The notes beneath the pieces were generated by a model. The model was not told where the DNA came from. It saw nothing but the letters and a program-made list of their open reading frames with translations, and ran no database searches. This document shows positions 12,046 through 20,174 of a stretch of DNA of 64,000 nucleotides, in pieces. Made by a program: the position numbers and the translations under genes. The stretch lies in assembly GCF_040958095.1 (NCBI RefSeq), contig NC_091181.1, positions 27,066,783-27,130,782 of the forward strand, written 5' to 3'. The DNA is from Procambarus clarkii. Taxonomy: Eukaryota; Arthropoda; Malacostraca; Decapoda; Cambaridae. How positions within the stretch are numbered: position 1 is the stretch's first letter; every line of letters starts with the position of its first letter.

Positions 12046-12287
12046 CTAGTTAGCTTTTTTTTTTTTGACACACTGTACTCCACTTCATATAGTCTAGGGG
12101 TAGCTGCACTAATGCAGATGTACCTCATGTACTAATAAAAAAAAAGGTACCAAGGTGTAGGAATTATACATGAATTTTGTTTTTAATATGTAATACATTT
12201 TGTTAATTATTACTGGTAGTCTTATTTATCCTAATACCTTCCATCCACTCATGGACTGCAGGGTTTTCCATAATATTTTTAATTCAG

Positions 12288-12340
12288 TAAGTAATTATCA
12301 AAAGAGGGCACCAAGCCGGGGAGACTATATGTAGCTCCAT
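12288..12340 (-). mobile_element. Minimal 3'-end copy of the window's I-type LINE
   Basis: agtaagtaattatcaaaaga followed by ggcaccaagccggggagact matches the last ~45 bp of the full-length element at 20093-20140, in the same (minus) orientation. Homology stops right after tatgtagc. A severely 5'-truncated insertion or a small non-autonomous derivative. Confidence 0.65.
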
Positions 12341-12529
12341 ATATTGTGTAAGCTGGTTAAGGGGCGGACCCGGAAGGTGATAAGACTGATAAAAAAAAGA
12401 ATAGTGCTTTTCTAGCAAGTTTTAACAATTTCGACCTTTCTAGTAAGTTCACCTATGATTTGGAGATTAACAGTGCTGATATTTGTTTAGATATTATCAG
12501 AGGCTATGGTTGAGGGGGAGGGGGGGGGA

Positions 12530-12790
12530 GGAAACAGCTGAGTGGACAGCGTTTCGGATTCGTAGTCCTGAGGTTCCTGGTTCGATCCCCGGTGGAGGGG
12601 GAACCAAATGAGCAGAGTTTCTTTCACCCTGTGACCTAGCAGTAAACAGGTACGTGAGAGTTAGACAGCTGCCTCGGGCTGCTTCGTGGGGATGTGTAAC
12701 AAAACGGAGGCCTGGTCGAGGACCGGGCCGCGGGGACGCTAAGCCCCGAAATCATCTCAAGAAGATGGTTCAGGAACCCCGCAAGCATAT
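12530..12790 (+). repeat. tRNA-derived SINE, family with cctggtcgaggaccgggcc body
   Basis: The head contains an A-box-like stretch (gctgagtggacagcg) and a B box in cctggttcgatccccggtgg. The body has cacctagcagtaaacaggta-type and ggcctggtcgaggaccgggc segments and ends in cgaaatcatctcaagaagat. The same family is at 50016-50275 (plus) and 17394-17648 (minus), with a fragment at 18255-18315. Confidence 0.8.
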
Positions 12791-13019
12791 TTTTCCATGC
12801 ACTGAGCTATACCTTTATCAGTATAAGCCATGAATGTATTTACAAAACCATGAATATATTCATAATATTACTTACAATTCACAGAACACAGATTCTCGCC
12901 TTGGAATTTCCCTGTAGGTGACAAAACGCCAGTATGACTGGCTATATAAGTCTGCTGCCTCGTACTGGTGGTGGCCAAGACTGTAACTGTCCACTCCCCC
13001 ACTATCCACAGGTTAGGAA

Positions 13020-13272
13020 ACAATTTGGGTTCATGGGTTCATGGGAAACAATTTGGGGTCATGGGTTCGTATCCTGGCCGGGGAGGATTTACTGGGCGCA
13101 ATTCCTTAACTGTAGCCACTGTTTAACGCAACAGTAAAATGTGTACTTGGATGAAAAAACGATTCTTCGCGGCAGGGGATCGTATTCCAGAGACCTGCTC
13201 GAAACGCTACGCGTACTAGTGGCTGTATAAGAATGTAACAACTCTTGTATATATCTCAAAAAAAAAAAATTA
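13020..13272 (+). repeat. tRNA-like SINE with poly-A tail
   Basis: Contains a B-box-like gggttcgtatcctggc near 13065, then tgtagccactgtttaacgca, then a 3' module (gattcttcgcggcaggggat, cgaaacgctacgcgtactag) and a terminal A11 run. The 3' module recurs at 50789-50908 and, inverted, at 43445-43565 and 43925-44065. A short direct duplication (catgggttcatggg) lies at the head. Confidence 0.7.
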
Positions 13273-13829
13273 ACCTAAAACTTTTGGGGTTTTATTTACA
13301 ATGGTTCCTATGATGTTAAGAGGTGCCAACTCATGTCATTTTCACTAACCTCATCACTTAATTCCAAGTCAGCAACTCATGTCCACTACTACAATACCAA
13401 CCCCAACATTTATGGTATTTTAATGATTAATTTATAAAATAATACTTTTATATATTTTGTTAAAGCGACGGTAGTTTTTAATGAGAACGTTTAAAAAGAA
13501 CTATCTGCATCATATTTTGTTTAGCAATTCAGCAATTAAATATTCTCATGCTGGAACACTCATGGTTTTGTTGGTGCTGATGAACTTGTTTTGTTTTAGT
13601 ACTAGGCTTTAATCTGCTCATATTAGTAACGAGAGTACAGTGACATAACACTATTTTCTCGGCTTGACGTACAGTACTGCATTTATACACACACTAGGAG
13701 GGCTACCCGGGTCTGTCTTTTATATGTTAATATATCCATCCAAATCTATCTATCTATTTATCTATTCATCCATCTATCTAAACATCTGTATGTTTATCCA
13801 TGCAAATATCCATCTATCTATTCATATTT

Positions 13830-13833
<4 letters not shown>

Positions 13834-13891
<58 letters not shown>
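13834..13891. repeat. (TA)n microsatellite
   Basis: Uninterrupted TA array directly abutting the foldback element; a further (TA)n run borders its other end at 14285-14330, so the element sits inside a TA array. Confidence 0.95.
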
Positions 13892-13894
<3 letters not shown>

Positions 13895-14281
13895 GTACCT
13901 AGTAGCCAGAACGCACTTCTCAGCCTACTATGCAAGGCCCGATTTGCCTAATAAGCCAAGTTTTCATGAATTAATTGTTTTTCGACTACCTAACCTACCT
14001 AACCTAACCTAACCTAACCTAACTTTTTCAACTACCTAGCCTAACCTAACCTATAAAGATAGGTTAGGTTAGGTTAGGTAGGGTTGGTTAGGTTCGGTCA
14101 TATATCTACATTAATTTTAACTCCAATAAAAAAAATTGACCTCATACATAATGAAATGGGTAGCTTTATCATTTCATAAGAAAAAAATTAGAGAAAATAT
14201 ATTAATTCAGGAAAACTTGGCTTATTAGGCAAATCAGGCCTTGCATAGTGGGCTGAGAAGTGCGTTCTGGCTACTAGGTAC

Positions 14282-14284
<3 letters not shown>
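13892..14284. repeat. Foldback element with inverted telomere-like (CCTAA)n core
   Basis: Terminal inverted repeats of about 83-90 bp (gtcgtacctagtagccagaa at the left, its reverse complement at the right) enclose a core of (CCTAA)n runs at about 13987-14050 followed by the inverse (TTAGG)n-type runs at about 14060-14095. TTAGG is the arthropod telomere unit. There is no reading frame. Both ends abut (TA)n. The same element recurs at 63667-64000. Confidence 0.85.
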
Positions 14285-14333
<49 letters not shown>

Positions 14334-14453
14334 CACAGACACAAACTAGGGTTTTACACAACTTCCCCATGCACTCAAGATATGTCAATAGGCCGTTCTA
14401 CCTCTTCGCCCTTACATCAGTTGTATATAGTCCTGGGGACCATTCAGGCTTGT

Positions 14454-14493
<40 letters not shown>

Positions 14494-14672
14494 CATTCAT
14501 ATATATATATATATATACACACACAGACACAAACTAGGGTTTTACACAACTTCCCCATGCACTCGAGATATGTCAATAGGCCGTTCTACCTCTTCGCCCT
14601 TACATCAGTTGTATATAGTCCTGGGGACCATTCAGGCTTGTTTGCATATATATATATATATATATATATAAT
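14285..14672. repeat. Tandem ~186-bp duplication inside (TA)n arrays
   Basis: Two nearly identical copies of gacacaaactagggttttac ... gaccattcaggcttgt (about 14337-14450 and 14523-14641) alternate with TA arrays at 14285-14330, 14456-14518 and 14645-14672. A third, partial copy of the same unit occurs at about 15377-15457. Confidence 0.8.
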
Positions 14673-14713
14673 CAATTTATCTATCCTTCCATCTACTCAT
14701 CTATCTATCCATC

Positions 14714-15197
14714 TGTACTCACCTAGTTGAGCTTCGGCTCTAGTCCCGCCTCTCAACTGTCAATCAACTCGTGTACAGGTTCCTGAGCCTTTTGGGCTCT
14801 ATTATATGTACATTTGAAACTGTGTATGGAATCTGCCTCTACTACATCACTGCCTAATGTATTCCATTTGTTAACTACCATGACACTAAACAAAAATTCT
14901 TTCTAATGTCTCTGGATCATTTGGGTACTCAGTTTCTACCTGTGTCCCCTTGTTTTGTGTTCTACCAGTGCTAAATAGTTTGTCTTTGTCCGCCCTGTCA
15001 ATTCCTCTTGAGAATTTTGTAGCTGGTGATCATGTCTCCCCTAACTCTTCTGTCTTCCAGGAACGTGAGGTTTAATTCCTGTAGCCTTAACTTGTAACTC
15101 ATACATGTCAGTTCTGGAACTATTCTGGTGGCATACCTCTGAATCTTCTCTAACCTTGTCTTGTGTTTAACTAGGTACGGACTCCAGGCTGGAGCTG
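14714..15197 (-). mobile_element. CR1-like LINE, 3' end (minus strand)
   Basis: Translating the minus strand gives a decayed C-terminal RT segment (AAPAWSPYLVKHKTRLEKIQ, then RYATRIVPEL and RLQELNLTFLEDRRVRGDMI), the usual tail of CR1/L2-type ORF2, followed by a 3' untranslated part. The same element continues at 15742-15990; the 15203-15735 insertion interrupts it. Frames contain stops. Confidence 0.75.
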
Positions 15198-15226
15198 CTT
15201 ACTACAGGAATTGGTCTGACTTATGT

Positions 15227-15700
15227 GGTACACAAGGTTCTGAATTAACAAATCCACAAGGGCAGTGATGAAGATTCGAACCTTCGTCCGAGAGCATCCC
15301 AGACGCTGCCTTAATCGACTGAGCTACATGGTAAAGAGTTGAAACCAGAAGTTCTACTAAACTTACTTGGATCCTGCAGACACAAACTAGGGTTTTACAC
15401 AACTTCCCCATGCACTCGAGATATGTCAATAGGCCGTTCTACCTCTTCGCCCTTACATCATTACACACAAAAATCACAATAGCGTGATACATCAAATGAA
15501 CAAGTTTCAGAGAGGCTGCAGGATCCAAGTAAGTTCAGTAGAACTTCTGGTTTCAACTCTTTACCATGTCGTAGCTCAGTCGATTAATGCAGCGTCTGGG
15601 ATGCTCTCGGACGTAGGTTCGAATCCTCGTCACGGCCCTTGTGAATTTGTTCATTTGATGCATCACGCTATTGTGATTTCTGTGTGTAAGGTTCTGAATG
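15227..15700. repeat. Inverted pair of tRNA-derived SINEs
   Basis: The plus copy (about 15518-15700) has gtagctcagtcgattaatgc with A-box character, then a perfect B box in cgtaggttcgaatcctcgtc. The minus copy (about 15227-15375) is its reverse complement with few changes. Between them lies the partial third copy of the 14337 unit. A short word (attacacacaaaaatcacaa / ttgtgatttctgtgtgtaa) is also inverted around the plus copy. The whole block sits within a CR1-like LINE. Confidence 0.75.
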
Positions 15701-15741
15701 ATTCCTTACACAAGTTTCTAAAGGCAGTTCTTTAGAAACAT

Positions 15742-15990
15742 CTAGCATATGCCGCTGATCCTTTTGATGTGGGCCTCTGGGGACAGGTTCGGTGTGATAT
15801 CAATCTCCAGATCTTTCTTTCTATTTGACTCTTGTAGGATTTTACCTTCCAGATAGTACCTTGTGTTCAGCCTTTTGCTCCCTTCACCTAATTTCATTAC
15901 ATTGCACTTACCTGAGTTAAGTAGCCATTTTCTAGACCATTCTTCCAGTTTATCCAGGTCGTCTTCTTGTATTGCTGAATTCCTGGGTGC
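15742..15990 (-). pseudogene. CR1-like LINE RT fragment (minus strand)
   Basis: The minus frame reads EDDLDKLEEWSRKWLLNSGK then KDLEIDITPNLSPEAHIKRI, a conserved segment C-terminal to the polymerase palm in CR1-like ORF2. It stops where the inserted SINE block begins at about 15735 and would continue into 14714-15197. Upstream it is cut by the DIRS-terminus fragment at about 15985. Confidence 0.75.
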
Positions 15991-16185
15991 CTTCCCTGGT
16001 GGTGGCATTAATAATGAAATATATATAAATGCCACTGCTCCATGTGCCTCTGTGAGGTGGGCTTTGCCCCGGTAGGCAGAACACTGTAGCTTCAGGGAGC
16101 CACTGGGGCTCACCCAAAAATTGGCGTCTCATTACATTCAATGCTGTTTTTTTTTAAACAGCATTGAATGTAATGAGTCTCCTAA
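15985..16185. repeat. DIRS-like terminus fragment with a foldback hairpin
   Basis: cagggagccactggggctca and the following cattacattcaatgct match the terminal and internal complementary regions of the DIRS-like elements at 50-60 kb. The word cattacattcaatgctgttt is immediately inverted as aaacagcattgaatgtaatg (hairpin about 16131-16176). No recombinase coding is attached, so this looks like a terminal remnant. Confidence 0.6.
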
Positions 16186-16365
16186 AGTGTTTCTATTTCC
16201 TGAAACTGCCTCTATGAAACTGCAACCCTTGTTGCAGTTTCATAAGAGGTAATTTCGTTAGTAGTCAACCATCTACATCCACAAAGAGTGCCTTAATAGT
16301 TAACAAATTAGTCATGCCTCCATCACCTTAAGAAACTCACATAACATCAGAATTAAGGAAACTGC

Positions 16366-16575
16366 AGAAGGCCTATTGGCCCATACAAGGAAGGTAAGGG
16401 AACTCTCAACGAAAAGTGCCATGACAATACGTTTATATATATCACTTGGAAGATATCAGGATAAAGATTTGAGATAGGATAGGGAGAGAAGGAATGGTGA
16501 CAAACCATTTGGAAAGTCAGGGATTGAACGCTAACCTGCATGAGGCGAGACCATCACTCCCGCTTCATGCAGGTT
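16366..16575 (-). repeat. tRNA-derived SINE, 'catgcaggttgg' family
   Basis: On the minus strand: a head with catgcaggttagcgttcaat, a middle with accattccttctctccctat, and a body ending near ccttccttgtatgggccaat. Related copies, all minus strand, lie at about 38925-39150 and 54345-54475. The B box is degenerate. Confidence 0.55.
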
Positions 16576-16663
16576 AATCTTTATAATATATTACTGAATG
16601 TAATACATGTGCGGCCTGTATAAGCATGGGGCCCCCTAAAAAAAAAAGTCTAAGTGACAAAAG

Positions 16664-17770
16664 TAAGTAATTATCAAAAGAAGGCACCAAACTGGGAAGG
16701 CTATGTAGCTATGAGTTAAGCGAGTATAGCCAATACGCAACCTCACCAGAGCCGTTTCCCATCGCCAGTTACGGTGGTAGGAGGATGGGCATGAGAATAC
16801 ACAACTCTTAAGAGTACGCAGTTTGTTACTAGTAACAAAAGATCAACAATCCTGCCAACGGGTAAGGATGGAGGAATGAATAACTGGATAAAAGTCGGAA
16901 TAAGGAATACTTTTACGAGAGATGGGACAAGAGCGGACAGCTTCCCTAATGGCAGCATTCCGCACGCTCATTTAAAAGACACCAATATGGCTGGGAACCC
17001 AGCAAAACTCAACTGACTTAAATTTACTGTGAATAAGAAACAGCCAATGCTGAATCTCGACAACCACTGGATGAACCGGTTTAAAGGACCCGAGAGCCAT
17101 GAGGGCACTACGAGAGTCAACGACAACTACAAAGGGAGATTGACAACGAGAAAGCAGGAGACGAAGAGCATAGAGAATAGCATAAAGTTTCGCTGTGAAA
17201 ATGCTAGTCTACGGAGGTAGGCGATTAATCTTAGTAGCCACATATAAGTTCTGTCAGGAAAAACAACAGAGTAGCCTACACCGTCCGCAGACTTAGACCC
17301 ATCGGTGAAGATGGAAACGGAATGGGAGTGCGAAGAAAAGTGCTCAAGGAAAAGGCATTTCAGAACCGTAGGAGTGGTAAAAGCTTTAGTGATCTTCTTG
17401 AGGTTATCTTGAGATGATTTCGGGGCTTTTTTTAGTGTCCCCGCGGCCCGGTCCTCGACCAGGCCTCCACCCCCAGGAAGCAGCCCGTGACAGCTGACTA
17501 ACACCCAGGTACCTATTTTACTGCTAGGTAACAGGGGCATAGGGTGAAAGAAACTGCCCATTGTTTCTCGCCGGCGCCTGGGATCGAACCCAGGACCACA
17601 GGATCACAAGTCCAGCGTGCTGTCCGCTCGACCGACCGGCTCCCATGTGATGATGTAGGTAAAGTAGGTACAAAACTGCGGGGGCGGGGACTCTCCACGG
17701 GGGCATGGAAGGAACAACACGAGGAGAAAGATTAGAAATACGAACTGAAAGAGAATGTAAGTGACAGAGC
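16664..17770 (-). pseudogene. Old truncated copy of the I-type LINE ORF2
   Basis: Starts with the same 3' tail as the full-length element (taagtaattatcaaaagaag) and then, after a deletion of roughly 260 bp relative to it, follows the RNase H end of ORF2. The minus frame contains FTDGSKSADGVGYSVVFPDR, identical to the intact element. Numerous stops and small indels, and a SINE inserted at 17394-17648, show it is an old dead copy. Homology fades after about 17760. Confidence 0.85.
17394..17648 (-). repeat. tRNA-derived SINE nested in a LINE copy
   Basis: On the minus strand: gagccggtcggtcgagcgga, then a B box within ctgggttcgatcccaggcgc, then ggcctggtcgaggaccgggc, ending cgaaatcatctcaagataac. 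Short duplicated gtgat-like words flank it in the interrupted LINE. Same family as 12530-12790 and 50016-50275; this is the best preserved head of the three. Confidence 0.85.
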
Positions 17771-17984
17771 AAATGGCAAGGCCCGAGACATGACATGCAA
17801 ATATTAATTCAAGTTTACTAAAGGACCACCCATCTCAAGTGACCTCAACAGGGACAGAAGGCCAGTAACTTGTCAAAGGTCTCCCCATTATTTCCAAAAA
17901 AATAATTTGCAGCTGAATTTTGAACCATAGTATTAGTGCGATCTTCCTCCTGTCACCAACATTAATTGGAAATCATTAGACTGC

Positions 17985-18165
17985 AATAATAGTCCAGGAT
18001 GGACCAAAAAGTCATCACACCCTTTATTTTCAGATTCCAAAACGCTATGCGTATTAGTGGCTTTAGGCACAGTATGTACTAGCTCTGTCTAGAAATCCAA
18101 TATTCTGTTTGTTACGCATCTTGTATGTACTTTTACCTGAATAAACATTTATTTATTATTATTAT
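17985..18165 (+). repeat. Retroposon tail fragment
   Basis: aaaacgctatgcgtattagt, then ttgtatgtacttttacctga and ataaacatttatttattatt. The constant cgctatgcgtactagtggc motif is shared with the SINE 3' module at 13200 and 50835. The upstream part (aatagtccaggatggacc) resembles the Penelope tail near 34375 and 40800. Confidence 0.45.
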
Positions 18166-18254
18166 TATTTATGTGTGGGTTGGATGTCTTATGTAAATAC
18201 ACATACAAAACAAAACAATGTATATGCATATACGTAGAATACAACTATAACATG

Positions 18255-18315
18255 CACTGGTCAACAAGGAGGTCTGGTCAGAGACTGGGCCGCAGGATCG
18301 TTTATCCCCAAAATC
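18255..18315 (+). repeat. SINE body fragment
   Basis: aaggaggtctggtcagagac then tgggccgca is a diverged piece of the SINE body seen at 12700 and 50200, lacking the tRNA-like head. Confidence 0.5.
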
Positions 18316-19684
18316 AACACAAGGGAACTGGCACACAAGAGAACATGGATAAATGAATAAAAACATTACAGTATATTGTATATGAATATACAATAGGCTG
18401 TATGAGTTATATCTTCCCTTTGCATGTTCAATTTAATAAAAACAGTGGAAGGAAATTAATAGACTAGTAACGTTTCTGGGAAGCATGTATTTATTTATTA
18501 AATGTGACATGATACGCAATATTGAAAATGATTAGCCATGAGGTTATGGATGAATGTCAGATCATACACAGATGAAGAGTCAGTGGCATCTACAACACAC
18601 AATGTTAACAGTTCATACATTTCACAGGAATATATCATATTACTTACGGTAGTAACAGATGTTACAGGTCTTTTTACGCATTGTTTTACACACACGTGTT
18701 GATCCCTTGAACTTTTCTTGTCATTCTTTCCTATGTTATTAGATATATTTTCCAAGTACAAAATAATTAGTAATCATAAATTCTTAAAAATTTGTACCAC
18801 TGTTAATAGCCGATTTATTCTCTCACAAAATATTTACAATTACAATTTTATAAAGCAAAAAGATGTAAGAATGATAATATTTGTATAAGGTTTTTAATTA
18901 TATACTGGACATAAATAAGTAGATACAGTTTAAGTAACTTTCTTGACATGCACAGAACAATTCATAATATACAGGTACAGTATATAATACAGCACTTCGT
19001 AAAACAAAATAAAGTTAATGTTGGTCAGATTGGAGATTGACTAGTATTGTATATACAAAGTTTAGTTCAAGCACAATCCACATTAGCAACACTACAGAGC
19101 AACTAGCATCACTAAAACTAAAACCTTGTTGTATTTTGTAAAACTTTGTTCACTTATTTAGGCAGTTAATGTATATAAATGCATACAGTAATGTATTGTA
19201 TATGTCTTGCCTATTTTAATCAAATTCACCAGTGAAACAACTTTTTAACTGTTATATTTAACTAAGCTTTCCAATATTAAAAAAGAAACTTTCAAAGCCA
19301 AACAATTATACATTTCACAACATTATAAATAAAGTGATCATTGTGTTAGGCTAGCAAATGAGGGAGTGTTGGTCTCTAATTATGTTTACTACATCTTCTG
19401 GAATATGGTACAATATAACCATATCTACACTGGCTTGTCATAAGAACTCCAAATTTATGTACAGTATACCCAGCCAAATAAGGTAGATATACTGTCCAAT
19501 CTTATTTGGCCTGGTCTGTGGTAGTACCATGACCCAAATAATGGGTTGGCACATTAATACTGTTCACAAGCCTGCAATGAGGCAATTTAATTGCCCCTGC
19601 TGGAGGGTCTCGTCAAAAGAATATCCATTTCACTTGGTGTAAGGTTTCTCACATTCCTCACCCATATCCTCAACCACTGAAAAA
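18316..19684. other. Gene-free AT-rich stretch
   Basis: No long frame, conserved exon or structured repeat seen. It lies between repeat debris and a CR1 tail. Confidence 0.45.
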
Positions 19685-19915
19685 ACCTGTTCACATGCAA
19701 ACATGTGACATTAGAAAGAACTTTTTCAGTGTCAGAGTAGTTAGTAAATGGAATGCACTAGGAAGTGATATGGTGGAGGCTGGCTTCATACACAGTTTCA
19801 AATGTAGATATGATGGAGCCTAGTAGGCTCAGGAATCTATACACCAATTGATTTACGGGACCAAAGAGCCAAAGCTCAACCTTTGCAAGCACAACTAGGC
19901 GAGTAAATAAGAGTA
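19685..19915 (+). mobile_element. CR1-like LINE 3' end (plus strand)
   Basis: Contains gtagttagtaaatggaatgc, then cacagtttcaaatgtagata and gatggagcctagtaggctca. This is the 3' end also seen, reversed, at 14714-14880. Only the terminal ~230 bp remain. It lies about 165 bp from the 3' boundary of the full-length I-type LINE. Confidence 0.7.
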
Positions 19916-20079
19916 GAATAAGTGGAAAATGCACAAGAGGTTAGTGAGACAGTGGAATAAAGTGTAATACAAACAATGATGTGAGGGGTGTGTGACACAC
20001 ACTAATACAATTAGTAGAAGGCAACTCCTCACAGAAGGCAAAATTATATCAAAACAAAATCTGAGGAGTTGGCAAGGCA

Positions 20080-20092
20080 TTATGTTGACTAA
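20080..20092. repeat. Target-site duplication, copy 1
   Basis: ttatgttgactaa, identical to 26341-26353. It brackets the full-length LINE at its 3' tail side. Confidence 0.9.
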
Positions 20093-20174
20093 GTAAGTAA
20101 GTAATTATCAAAAGAAGGCACCAAACCGGGAAGGCTATGTAGCACCATCAAATACGCAAAATAATCAGAGGGCG

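Noticed and set aside
14064-14095. True telomere or chromosome end
   Set aside because: The TTAGG-type runs are short, interrupted, inverted against each other and enclosed in a mobile element with sequence on both sides.
13664-14671. Frames encoding long Tyr-Ile repeats
   Set aside because: Translations of (TA)n arrays, not protein.
15570-15645. Possible functional tRNA gene
   Set aside because: A and B boxes are good, but the cloverleaf is imperfect, an inverted near-copy lies 250 bp away, and the flanks match a SINE body; I treat it as a tRNA-derived SINE.
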